Assembly: GCA_964431735.1 (NCBI GenBank)
Contig: CAYSLJ010000124.1
Span: 1-21,378 of the forward strand
From: CALARM01 sp964431735
Lineage (GTDB): Bacteria > Vulcanimicrobiota > SpSt-956 > JAKJGF01
DNA length: 21,378 nt
Direction of reading: 5' to 3'
Shown here: in pieces, positions 7,716 to 15,296 of the stretch
Layout: each line of letters opens with the position of its first letter
Position numbering within the stretch: position 1 is the stretch's first letter
Translations under genes and position numbers: made by a program
Notes under the pieces: generated by a model
What the model was told of the DNA's origin: nothing
Seen by the model: the letters and a program-made list of their open reading frames with translations, nothing else
Database searches by the model: none

Positions 7716-10460
7716 ATGGAATTAAAAAAAATGACAATAGACGACAGGGAGGTTTTGTTTGAAGAAGGCAAAACAGTTCTTCAGGTGGCAAGAGAAAATG
7801 ATATTTATATTCCTTCTCTCTGCTATCATAGAAAAACCGGCCCTGCAGGCCGGTGCCGTGTCTGTCTTGTAGAAGTAGAAGGTATGAGAGGACTTCAGAC
7901 ATCCTGTTCTTTACCTGCTAAAGAGGATATGGAAGTAAATACTCATACGGAAGAGGTAATAGAAGCTCAAAAACTTTTTATTAATCTGCTTCTGGCAGAT
8001 GGACATCATAACTGCCTGTCCTGTGAGGCAAACGGTGAATGTGAATTACAGCAGGCCTGTTATCATCTCGGTATTGAACTTCCTGCTTTCCAGGTAGATA
8101 GCGTAAGAGAAAATTATGATGATTCAAGTGAGATGATACGTCGTGACCCTAATAAATGTATTCATTGCGGCCGATGTATTGATGCCTGTAATTCTGTTGT
8201 GGTGAATGAAGTTTTGGATTTCGGTTATCGCGGCAGGGATGTTAAAGTTATATGTGATTATGGCCTTCCTATGGGAGATTCTAAATGTGTTCAATGTGGT
8301 GAGTGTTCTCAAATATGTCCCGTAGGTGCAATTATAGATAAGAAACCCATAGGTAAGGGGAGGACATGGGAACTGGAGAAAATAAATACAACCTGTCCTT
8401 ATTGCGGTGTTGGCTGTCAGATGACTGCCCATGTAGATAGAAAGAAAAATCATATAGTGAAAATTACGGGGAGAGAAATTCCCCCCAATGACGGTATGTT
8501 ATGTGTTAAAGGCCGTTATGGCTATGATTTTGTCTCTCATCCTGATAGATTAAAATACCCTATGATTAAAAAAGATGGTAAACATGTAAGGGTTTCCTGG
8601 GATGAAGCCCTTGATTATACAGCAGAAAGGATTAAAACTATCATTAAGCGTGATGGACCTGATGTATTCTCAGCCTTTGGTTCAGGCAGAATTACAAATG
8701 AGTCCAATTATGCAATAATGAAGTTTGCCCGCGGAGTGGTCAGGACTAATAACGTTGATCACTGCGCCCGTACATGACACGCTCCCACAGTCGCCGGTCT
8801 GGCGGCAAGTTTTGGAAGCGGTGCAATGACCAATTCTGTTAGAGAACTGGAAGATGCAAAAGTAATTTTTGTAATAGGTTCCAATACTACAGAGGCTCAT
8901 CCCGTTGTATCCTATTATATGAAGAGAGCTGTTAAAAAAGGAGCAATCCTTATAGTAAATGATCCCAGGAAAATTGATCTTACAAAATGGGCAACCATTC
9001 ATGTCCAGCATAAAGTTGGAACTGATATTGCCTATATCAATGGATTAATTAATGAGATATTTAAAAATGGTCTGGAAGATAAGGAATATATGAAGGAACA
9101 TACGGAAAATCCGGATGACATACGCAAATGGGTAGAAGGTTATACAGTTGAAAAATCTTCTGAGATCTGCGGTGTTCCTGTAGAAATGATGAAAAAAATA
9201 GCAAGAATACTCGGTGAGGCAGAACATGTAAGTGTTTGTTATACTCTTGGTATTACAGAACATATCTGTGGCACTGATAATGTCAAAACCCTTGCGAATC
9301 TACAGATGGTACTGGGTAATATAGGCTTTTATGCAGCAGGACTCAATCCTTTAAGAGGACAGAATAATGTTCAGGGTGCCTGTGATATGGGTGCTTTGCC
9401 GAATGTTTACCATAATTATCAAGCAGTTGACAATCCTCAGATTAAGGAGAAAATGGAGAAGGCCTGGGGAGTATCTGATATTCCTGCAAAGCCCGGTTAT
9501 AAAATGCCGACTATGTTGCACAAAGCTCTGGATGGGGGAACTAAAATTCTTTATTGTATCGGTGATAATACAATTCAAACTGAGCCTCATATGGCTCATA
9601 CAATTAAAGAAATAGAAGCCCTCGAATTTTTTGTATGCAGTGATATATTCCCTAATATTACTACCGAATATGCCCATGTAATTTTCCCTGATTGTTCCTG
9701 GGGTGAAGTTGATGGTACGTTCACTAACACTGAAAGAAGGGTGCAGAGAGTCAGAAAACTTGTTGACTCTCCCGGCGAATGTCGTCCTCAATGGTGGGTT
9801 CTTCAGGAATTGGCCAGGAGAATAAATGGTTATGATCTTGGATTTACTTCCTCTGAAGCAGTCTGGGAAGATATGCGTAAAACATCAACAGGTTTTGCAG
9901 GTATTACTTATAAAAGGATAGATGAACAGGGATTACAGTGGCCATGTCCTACAGTTGAACATCCTGGCACTCCATTCCTTCATACATCGGGCAAATTTAC
10001 CAGAGGGAAAGGACTTTTCCATAAAACAGATCATATTCCTCCATTTGAACAGACAGATAAGGATTATCCTTTTGTTCTTTCTACAGGAAGGCGTCTCTGG
10101 CATTATCATAGTGCCACTCAGACCCTTCACTCGGTGGGATTTAAGAATTTATTCCCTGAAGAATTGATTGAAATAAATACTGATGATGCCAGGAAACTTG
10201 GCATAAAATCAGGTGATATAGTTAAAGCTATCAGCAGACGCGGTGAGATTACTTTAAAAGCCTGGGTGAACGAACGTTCTGCTCCGGGCATATGCTGGAT
10301 TGCATTTCATTTTGCTGAGGCCTGTGCCAATGTTCTTACAATCGATAAATTTGATCCTGTTACTGAAACAGCAGAATATAAAGCCTGTGCCATAAAAGTC
10401 GAAAAAGTGGCAGATGGAGTAGAACCTGTCTCGAAAATTTTAAGACAGGCAAGGCCTTAA
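7716..10460 (+). CDS. Selenocysteine-containing NAD-linked formate dehydrogenase, catalytic subunit
   Basis: The gene encodes 914 aa if TGA 8775-8777 is read as selenocysteine (Sec354). It oxidises formate to CO2, or does the reverse, at a Mo/W-bis-MGD centre. Domains in order: plant-type [2Fe-2S] (Cys36, 47, 50, 64); His-Cys [4Fe-4S] (His97/98, Cys100, 103, 109); two ferredoxin clusters (Cys148, 151, 154, 158 and Cys191, 194, 197, 201); proximal [4Fe-4S] (Cys227, 230, 234, 263); then the molybdopterin domains. Around the active site RTUHAPTVAGL matches E. coli FdhF (RVUHGPSVAGL). His355 follows Sec354, and Arg547 in NPLRGQNNVQGACDMG matches the FdhF catalytic Arg. Reading frame is continuous across the TGA and both halves align to one FDH. 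The start is ATG 7716 after AAGGAGG. The partner is the NuoEF fusion upstream. Confidence 0.96.
8775..8806 (+). promoter_or_regulatory. UGA selenocysteine codon with bacterial SECIS hairpin
   Basis: Eighteen bases after the TGA, a six-pair stem (8790-8795 with 8801-8806, one G-T pair) closes a GGTCT loop (8796-8800). From memory, the E. coli fdhF SECIS has the same GGUCU loop at the same distance from its UGA. SelB recognition of this loop would direct selenocysteine insertion. Confidence 0.88.
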
Positions 10461-10497
10461 AGATTAAGTGTTAAAGATTAAGTGAGTGGTAAGTGGG

Positions 10498-10531
10498 GAG
10501 TAGTGAGTGTAATACTGCCTGCTCACTACTC
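10498..10531. terminator. GTGAGTA-type hairpin between convergent fdhA and mobB genes
   Basis: A perfect 10-bp stem (10498-10507 with 10522-10531, GAGTAGTGAG) is extended by weaker pairing into flanking GTGAGTG/CACTATTCAC heptamer-like repeats. Its place between two converging stop codons suggests a two-way terminator, though there is no long T-run. Confidence 0.5.
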
Positions 10532-10542
10532 ACTATTCACTG

Positions 10543-11310
10543 TTAAAATTCTATTTTTACTGTACCATGTTTATTTGCGCCTTTCAGTGATGAGAGAAAA
10601 CCTGTTATGGTGCCACGTAAACAATCCTGTACAAATTTTTTCACAGGCAGTTTTTCACCATTAATCCATACCTTTATATCACTGTAAAGAGAATTACAAT
10701 CTTCTATGGTCTTTTCTCCTTTTACTATGGATTTACCGAGTTCATAACAGGTATTGTGACCACATTCGCCGCAATTTAAATCCGGTAATTTAAATCCTCC
10801 CGATTCAATGATATCACATAATTTTCCCACATCATTTATCAGAGGAACATCAGAACCATTGAAAGGTTTCACTCCATATTGGGCCAGTTCCAGACCGACA
10901 AATAGATTTTCCGGATTTTCCTTCCCATCTGTACATACTATACGTGGATAATTACGGGCTGATTTATTTCCTTCTACTATTACCAGCTCTGTATCTACAT
11001 AGGTCAATAATTCTTCAATGGTGAATTGTTTTTTCCAGACCGAGTAAGCTTCATTATGGGAGAATAATAATGTGGAAACACCGAGGGCGCTGAATTTTTG
11101 AGTATCTTTATCATCAGTTTCAGGTATAACATCACACTGGTGACCTTCGGCTGCATTATCAGATGATTTAGGGCAGTTTTTTACCCCCCCGCAGCTTCTG
11201 TGTTTGATAACGGTAATTTTTTTGTCTCTTTTCTGGAATTCTTTTATTAAATTAACTATTAAAGTTGTTTTACCACTTTTGCTATAACCTACTATCCCGA
11301 CTATTTTCAT
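10543..11310 (-). CDS. MobB-like molybdopterin-guanine dinucleotide protein with C-terminal Fe-S domain
   Basis: This 255-aa protein starts at ATG 11310 after AGAGGTG. Residues 1-165 are a MobB-type P-loop GTPase: Walker A GYSKSGKTT (8-16), then IVEGNKSA (111-118). MobB assists guanylylation of molybdopterin to the MGD cofactor that FDH requires. Residues 178-255 are an added domain. Cys180, Cys183, Cys188 and Cys205 have the C-x2-C-x4-C-x16-C spacing of the Fe4 domain (PF04060 type) found in RnfB and CODH/acetyl-CoA synthase proteins. It is followed by a short segment ending GTVKIEF. An extra Cys-rich insert (Cys40, 46, 59) interrupts the GTPase half. The gene runs towards fdhA and divergently from fdhD, which supports a role in FDH cofactor supply. 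Confidence 0.85.
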   Translation of the reverse strand: MKIVGIVGYSKSGKTTLIVNLIKEFQKRDKKITVIKHRSCGGVKNCPKSSDNAAEGHQCDVIPETDDKDTQKFSALGVSTLLFSHNEAYSVWKKQFTIEELLTYVDTELVIVEGNKSARNYPRIVCTDGKENPENLFVGLELAQYGVKPFNGSDVPLINDVGKLCDIIESGGFKLPDLNCGECGHNTCYELGKSIVKGEKTIEDCNSLYSDIKVWINGEKLPVKKFVQDCLRGTITGFLSSLKGANKHGTVKIEF

Positions 11311-11381
11311 TTGATAACACCTCTTTCTTACTGGCTAATATTGATAATTATGATATAATAAATATATTCGTGAAAGATATT

Positions 11382-11471
11382 TATATGAGAATCGTGACGC
11401 GTAACGCGTGACGCGTGACGGGAGGAACAAATTCTCATATTTCGTTGTGACCGAACCGGTCGTGGTTGTTA
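11382..11471 (+). repeat. Type-A intergenic repeat element (copy 2)
   Basis: In order: TATATGAGAAT, a four-unit heptamer array, GGGAGGAACAA, ATTCTCATAT, then TTGTGACCGAACCGGTC and GTGGTTGTTA. The ATATGAGAAT/ATTCTCATAT pair is a perfect 10-bp inverted repeat flanking the array. Confidence 0.85.
11393..11420 (+). repeat. CGTNACG heptamer array 9 (4 units)
   Basis: The units read CGTGACG, CGTAACG, CGTGACG, CGTGACG, then GGAGGAAC. Confidence 0.9.
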
Positions 11472-11488
11472 CACGGAGACTTTTTATC

Positions 11489-11526
11489 TCCTGTTATAAT
11501 TGAAATCAATCCCTGTAATAACAGGA
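11489..11526 (+). other. Inverted repeat upstream of fdhD
   Basis: A perfect 9-bp stem (TCCTGTTAT 11489-11497, ATAACAGGA 11518-11526) encloses a smaller ATTGAAATCAAT palindrome. It lies in the fdhD leader and has no T-run. Function is unknown; it could be an operator or an mRNA structure. Confidence 0.45.
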
Positions 11527-11594
11527 AGATTCTTAACCGGAATATTTATTATTGTAACATGAAATCATGTTAAGTGCAAAAAGGAAGTGGCAGA

Positions 11595-12356
11595 TTGATA
11601 GAACGTTTTAGAGTAACTAAAATAAGGGAAAATAAAGTAGAAATTACAGAAGATATGACTATTAAAGAGATTCCCTTTACGATTAATATAAACGGAAGGG
11701 ATATGGTAACTCTTGTAAGTTCTCCCAATGATCTTGAAGATTTGACCAGGGGGTTTCTGTTTACTTCAGGTATGATTACTATGGAATCTGATATTAACAT
11801 ATCGATTGATTATAATGAATGGAAAGCTTATTTGATTTTAGAGGAAAATAACAAAAATATACTTTTTAACAGATTATATACAGGTAATGAGGAGGGAGTT
11901 TTATATTATAAACTTTATGATAGGAATAGAAAAAAAATTTCTTCTGATTTGTCTGTAACATATATTCAAATAATTGAATTAATGAAGGATTTCCAGTGCA
12001 GAGAGCGTATGTTTGCACAAACCGGCGGAGCTCATAGTGCTGCTATTGGTAATAAAGAAAAAGGTATATTTTTTTTCAGGGAAGATATAGGGAGACATAA
12101 TGCAATAGATAAAGCTATCGGTGCTGCATGGGCCAAAAAAATTCATATGAAAGATACATTTATAATTACCAGTGGAAGAGTATCGTCAGAACTTGTTTTA
12201 AAATGTGAGATTTCCGGTATCCCTTTAATAATATCAAAAAGTGCTCCTACATCTCAGGCAGTAGATCTTGCAAGAAATACAGGTATAATACTTGTCGGGT
12301 TTGTTCGTGGTAATAATATGAATGTATACAGTGAATATGACAGGGTCATTCTTTAA
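11595..12356 (+). CDS. fdhD: FdhD-family formate dehydrogenase maturation protein
   Basis: FdhD carries sulfur from a cysteine desulfurase to the Mo/W cofactor of FDH. I prefer the TTG start at 11595 (253 aa), seven bases after AAGGAAG. The GTG at 11574 (260 aa) has no ribosome site. Family landmarks are present: LTRGFLFTSGM (50-60), TGGAHSAA (143-150), the strongly conserved EDIGRHNAIDKAIG (163-176) and TSGRVSSELV (192-201). The redox-active cysteine motif expected before the TGG-H segment (CGxCG, or a single-Cys TSGCG form) is absent; the aligned stretch reads YTGNEEG (95-101). The only cysteines are Cys135 and Cys204. It could be a divergent active form using another cysteine, or a paralogue with a changed role. 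Its position beside fdhA and mobB supports FDH maturation. Confidence 0.88.
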   Translation: MIERFRVTKIRENKVEITEDMTIKEIPFTININGRDMVTLVSSPNDLEDLTRGFLFTSGMITMESDINISIDYNEWKAYLILEENNKNILFNRLYTGNEEGVLYYKLYDRNRKKISSDLSVTYIQIIELMKDFQCRERMFAQTGGAHSAAIGNKEKGIFFFREDIGRHNAIDKAIGAAWAKKIHMKDTFIITSGRVSSELVLKCEISGIPLIISKSAPTSQAVDLARNTGIILVGFVRGNNMNVYSEYDRVIL

Positions 12357-12361
12357 TTTTC

Positions 12362-12390
12362 TTGATTGTCTATTATTTTTTTGATATACT
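12362..12390 (+). promoter_or_regulatory. Sigma-70-type promoter for the ferritin-like gene
   Basis: TTGATT (12362-12367), a 17-bp spacer and TATACT (12385-12390) begin six bases after the fdhD stop. The resulting leader would contain both heptamer arrays at 12436-12518. Confidence 0.6.
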
Positions 12391-12435
12391 TATAAACATA
12401 TAGTTAGTTTCATAACTCTCTATAAATAATAACCT

Positions 12436-12498
12436 CGTAATGCGTAATGTGTAATGCGTAAAGCGTAATGCGTAAAGCGTAATGCGTAATGCGTGATA
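12436..12498 (+). repeat. Degenerate heptamer array 10 (9 units)
   Basis: Nine units in perfect 7-bp register are mostly CGTAATG, with two CGTAAAG, one TGTAATG and a final CGTGATA. It is the longest and lowest-GC array in the window. Confidence 0.9.
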
Positions 12499-12504
12499 TA
12501 AACC

Positions 12505-12518
12505 TGTCACGCGTCACG
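12505..12518 (-). repeat. CGTNACG heptamer array 11 (2 units)
   Basis: TGTCACG and CGTCACG on the plus strand lie six bases after array 10, in the opposite orientation. Confidence 0.8.
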
Positions 12519-12582
12519 ACTGTTTAAATTCTAATAAGTTATGAAAATACACTATAATTTCATTAAAGGGGGCGTTATATTT

Positions 12583-13035
12583 ATGGGATATATTGAAGAT
12601 ATACTGTCTATGGCAGTAACCAGGGAGATTGAAGCCTATGAATTTTACAAACAGGTCAGTGAGAAGGTTTCAGATAAAGAAGTAAAGAAGATTTTTAAAG
12701 AGCTTTCAGATGAAGAACTCGGCCACAGAGATTTTTTAGAAAAACTTAAGCTTGAACCGGTTATGATGAAAAAGATAGAACCTCCGAAAGCGGACTATAA
12801 GGTGGCAGAATCAACAGCACTTCCTCCCTTCAGTCTTAATATGAAACCTGCCGATGCTATAGCTCTTGCCATGAAAAAAGAACAGCAGGCAGTAGAGTTT
12901 TACCGTTCTATGGCTGACTTTTCCGGTGATAGTGAAATTAAAGAAAAATTTAATAATCTTGCCAGTATGGAACTCAATCATAAACACAGACTGGAAAATG
13001 TTTTTGTAGATATTGGATATCCGGAAGCTTTCTAA
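12583..13035 (+). CDS. Ferritin-like/rubrerythrin-type diiron protein
   Basis: The 150-aa protein is a four-helix-bundle ferritin-like protein with two E-x-x-H metal motifs: Glu45-x2-His48 (EELGH) and Glu130-x2-His133 (MELNH). Helix glutamates in REIEAYEFY (14-22) and KKEQQAVEFY (98-107) complete the diiron site. It has no C-terminal rubredoxin domain, so it is shorter than classical rubrerythrin. I chose ATG 12583 over an in-frame ATG at 12541 because AAAGGGGGC lies just before 12583 and the upstream 14 residues do not fit the family. Related proteins reduce peroxide or handle iron. Its place between FDH and hydrogenase genes suggests protection of oxygen-sensitive enzymes, which is inference. 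Confidence 0.85.
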   Translation: MGYIEDILSMAVTREIEAYEFYKQVSEKVSDKEVKKIFKELSDEELGHRDFLEKLKLEPVMMKKIEPPKADYKVAESTALPPFSLNMKPADAIALAMKKEQQAVEFYRSMADFSGDSEIKEKFNNLASMELNHKHRLENVFVDIGYPEAF

Positions 13036-13051
13036 CAGGTTATATGAGAAG

Positions 13052-13072
13052 CGTAACGCGTAACGCGTGACG
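13052..13072 (+). repeat. CGTNACG heptamer array 12 (3 units)
   Basis: The units read CGTAACG, CGTAACG, CGTGACG. The left flank TATATGAGAA is type A and the right flank CGAGGAAAGTGAC is the other type, so this copy is a mosaic. Confidence 0.9.
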
Positions 13073-13136
13073 CGAGGAAAGTGACTATTTATAAATTTCC
13101 ATTCCTGAATTTTAATAAGTTATGATTAGAATTACC

Positions 13137-13237
13137 GAGGTGAGTATAAATAATGCATATTTTATTCTCGTGACGCGTAACGCGTAACGCGTGACGGGAG
13201 GATGCAATTTATTACATGCTCATGCTCAGGTCAGTAA
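13137..13237 (+). repeat. 101-bp repeat element, copy 2 (exact inverted copy at 4960-5060)
   Basis: It is identical to the reverse complement of 4960-5060. Its right end abuts the stem of the terminator at 13236. Confidence 0.95.
13169..13196 (+). repeat. CGTNACG heptamer array 13 (4 units)
   Basis: The units read CGTGACG, CGTAACG, CGTAACG, CGTGACG, then GGAGGATG, inside the 101-bp repeat. Confidence 0.9.
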
Positions 13238-13265
13238 AGAGTCAGATTTTTTCTGACTCTTTTTT
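13236..13265 (+). terminator. Intrinsic terminator downstream of the ferritin-like gene
   Basis: An 11-bp perfect stem (AAAGAGTCAGA 13236-13246, TCTGACTCTTT 13252-13262) has a T5 loop and is followed by more T. It lies 200 bp past the ferritin-like stop and would insulate the hydrogenase operon. Confidence 0.8.
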
Positions 13266-13326
13266 ATGTGAAAAATTATATTACAGATAATGGAATTTTA
13301 GAAGGATTTTTTTACTAAAATTAGAA

Positions 13327-13355
13327 TTGAATTAAGCTGAAGTTCACTGTAAATA
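13327..13355 (+). promoter_or_regulatory. Candidate promoter for the hydrogenase operon
   Basis: TTGAAT (13327-13332), a 17-bp spacer and TAAATA (13350-13355) lie downstream of the terminator. They would give a leader of about 165 nt. Element strength is moderate. Confidence 0.4.
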
Positions 13356-13483
13356 GACATGACCGGGTATGAGAATCTGCAGTCAGTGCATCTACAAACT
13401 TCATCATTCTCATATAAAATATAATATATGGGAATATTTCTTAAATTTTTTTATTATGTTTACTGTTTTAACGGTAATCCCCG

Positions 13484-13504
13484 CGTGACGCGTCACGCAT
13501 CACG
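13484..13504 (-). repeat. CGTNACG heptamer array 14 (3 units)
   Basis: The plus strand reads CGTGACG, CGTCACG, CATCACG, preceded by ATCCCCG. Unit polarity is mixed. It ends 10 bp before the hydrogenase ribosome site. Confidence 0.85.
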
Positions 13505-13529
13505 ATAATTAACTAAGGAGAGTGGTAAG

Positions 13530-14036
13530 ATGTTAGAAGCTGAAAAGGATCAGTTGAAAAATGAAATTGCCCGTCTGGCGGGAGCTTACAAGAATCATAG
13601 AAGCGGTTTACTACCTGTATTACTCCACATACAGCAAAAATACCGTTATATATCCAGTTATGCCATGCAGGAAGTAGCAGATGTGTTCAGTATTCATCCG
13701 GTTGAGGTCTATGGTGTTGTAAGTTTTTATTCCTTCCTTTCAACTGAAAAGAAGGGTAAATTTGTTATTTATCTCTGTCAGACCATATCATGTGATATGT
13801 CAGGTAAAGCTGCCATAGCAAGACAGCTTGAAAATGAACTTGGTATAAAGTTCGGCGAAACTACTCCTGACGGACTGTTTACTCTTGCTTATACCAACTG
13901 TCTCGGTGTTTGCGATCAGGGCCCTGCAATGCTTGTGAATGAAGAACTTTATACAAAAGTTAAACCTGAAGATGTTCTGGATATAATCGAAATATATAGA
14001 GCAAAATTTGGTGCCCATGTAACTACGCTTATTTGA
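13530..14036 (+). CDS. NAD-linked [FeFe] hydrogenase, NuoE-like subunit
   Basis: This 168-aa protein has the thioredoxin-like fold of NuoE and the gamma subunit (HydC) of multimeric [FeFe] hydrogenases. All four [2Fe-2S] ligands are present: Cys83 and Cys88 (C-x4-C), Cys124 and Cys128 (C-x3-C). An N-terminal helical segment precedes VYGVVSFYSF. The start is ATG 13530 after AAGGAG. It is the first gene of a three-gene operon, 13 bp ahead of the NuoF-like gene. It is the natural reference for judging the degenerate NuoE half of the FDH fusion at 5188. Confidence 0.93.
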   Translation: MLEAEKDQLKNEIARLAGAYKNHRSGLLPVLLHIQQKYRYISSYAMQEVADVFSIHPVEVYGVVSFYSFLSTEKKGKFVIYLCQTISCDMSGKAAIARQLENELGIKFGETTPDGLFTLAYTNCLGVCDQGPAMLVNEELYTKVKPEDVLDIIEIYRAKFGAHVTTLI

Positions 14037-14049
14037 GGAGGAAAAACTT

Positions 14050-15222
14050 ATGGTACACAAAAAAGGACCTGTTGTATTAGTCGATACAAATGTAAATGAA
14101 GTATTGAAAAAAGCTCTTTCAATGAGCCGTGTAGATATTTTGGATGAAATAAGAAAATCAGGATTAAAAGGACGTGGGGGGGCAGGATTCCCTACTGAAA
14201 CAAAATGGAACCTTGCAGGTACTGCAAAAAGTGAAAAGAAATATGTTGTATGCAATGCAGATGAAGGTGAACCGGGAACATTTAAAGATAGAGTATTACT
14301 GGATGAATATACAGATGATCTCCTTGCAGGAATGACTCTTGCAGGTTATGTCATAGGTTCTAATCAGGGTATTATTTATTTAAGATGTGAATATATCTAC
14401 CTTTATAAAAAGATAGAAAAGAAAATAGAAGAAAGACGTGAGAAAAATCTTCTCGGTAAGAATATACTCGGTAAAAAAGGATTTAATTTTGATATTTACA
14501 TACAACCCGGAGCAGGAGCTTATGTTTGCGGAGAAGAAACAGCTCTTATAGAGAGTCTGGAAGGACATCGCGGAGAACCCAGAAACAGACCTCCCTATCC
14601 TGTAGTTGTAGGATATCTCGGCAATCCGACTATTGTTAATAACGTAGAAACCTTTATTACTGCTCTCAGAATTATAGAAAACGGAGCAGACTGGTTTAAA
14701 ACCCATGGAACCGATAAGTCAACAGGGACAAAATTATTCAGCATATCAGGTGATTGTAAATCTCCCGGAGTATATGAATTCCCTATGGGTATTACTGTAT
14801 GGGAACTGTTGAAAATTGTCGGAGGAGAAGATGCCAAAGCAGTTCAGATAGGAGGAGCTTCCGGACGATGTGTCCCTCAGAGTGAATTCGACTCTACTAT
14901 TGCCTATGAAGATATATCTACCGGCGGTTCTATTATAATTTTTGCCCCTCATAGAAATATGTTGCATGTAGCAAAGAATTTTATGGAATTTTTTGCAGAA
15001 GAATCATGCGGTCAGTGTACACCATGCAGATATGGAACAGAAACTCTGCTGGAAGGTATAGAGATGCTGGAGAAAAAGAAATGTTCTATGAAATATTTGA
15101 ATGAACTCCTTCAACTCGGTGAAACAATGCAGCTTGCCAGTAAATGTGGACTCGGTCAATCAGCACCCAATGCTTTTATGTCTATCATGAAACACTTTAA
15201 ACATGAGATTTTATGCAGCTAA
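14050..15222 (+). CDS. NAD-linked [FeFe] hydrogenase, NuoF-like flavoprotein subunit
   Basis: This 390-aa protein corresponds to HydB/NuoF. It binds FMN and NAD(H) through GRGGAGFP (41-48), NADEGEPGTFKDR (69-81) and GAGAYVCGEETALIESLEG (154-172). Cys320, Cys323, Cys326 and Cys366 hold the [4Fe-4S] cluster. It is shorter than the HydB proteins of well-studied bifurcating hydrogenases: the N-terminal thioredoxin-like [2Fe-2S] domain and the C-terminal two-cluster ferredoxin domain are both missing, and the chain ends 24 residues after the last ligand. This leaves open whether the complex bifurcates electrons or works with NADH alone. The start is ATG 14050 after GAGGAGG. Confidence 0.93.
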   Translation: MVHKKGPVVLVDTNVNEVLKKALSMSRVDILDEIRKSGLKGRGGAGFPTETKWNLAGTAKSEKKYVVCNADEGEPGTFKDRVLLDEYTDDLLAGMTLAGYVIGSNQGIIYLRCEYIYLYKKIEKKIEERREKNLLGKNILGKKGFNFDIYIQPGAGAYVCGEETALIESLEGHRGEPRNRPPYPVVVGYLGNPTIVNNVETFITALRIIENGADWFKTHGTDKSTGTKLFSISGDCKSPGVYEFPMGITVWELLKIVGGEDAKAVQIGGASGRCVPQSEFDSTIAYEDISTGGSIIIFAPHRNMLHVAKNFMEFFAEESCGQCTPCRYGTETLLEGIEMLEKKKCSMKYLNELLQLGETMQLASKCGLGQSAPNAFMSIMKHFKHEILCS

Positions 15223-15296
15223 TTTTTACTGATAAAATTCAGGATTTGATTTTTTCTGATAGACCAATCCAACAAATTATTTAAGGAGGCAAACTT

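Larger units (their letters stand above)
13036..13529. other. 494-bp non-coding gap upstream of the hydrogenase operon
   Basis: There is no gene here. It holds arrays at 13052-13072, 13169-13196 and 13484-13504, the second 101-bp repeat copy (13137-13237), a terminator (13236-13265), a candidate promoter (13327-13355) and an inverted pair TATGAGAAT/ATTCTCATA (13368-13376 and 13406-13414). That last pair matches the ends of type-A elements but encloses about 29 bp of unrelated sequence instead of heptamers. Confidence 0.7.

Noticed and set aside
8775..8777. TGA in fdhA as a nonsense mutation or pseudogene
   Set aside because: It sits at the known selenocysteine site, frame and conservation continue on both sides, and a SECIS-type hairpin follows at the right distance.
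8826..10460. Separate gene starting at ATG 8826
   Set aside because: The sequence before it (UHAPTVAGL...) is conserved FDH in the same frame, and there is no ribosome site at 8826. It is the second part of fdhA.
11489..11526. Molybdenum-cofactor riboswitch upstream of fdhD
   Set aside because: Only one simple inverted repeat is visible. The multi-helix Moco aptamer and conserved loops are not recognisable.
12541..12582. Upstream ATG start for the ferritin-like protein
   Set aside because: There is no ribosome site before 12541, whereas AAAGGGGGC precedes ATG 12583 and the family begins near MGYIEDIL.
4995..13202. GGAGGA flanks of the arrays as ribosome binding sites
   Set aside because: They are not positioned before start codons. 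Genes near arrays have their own separate ribosome sites.
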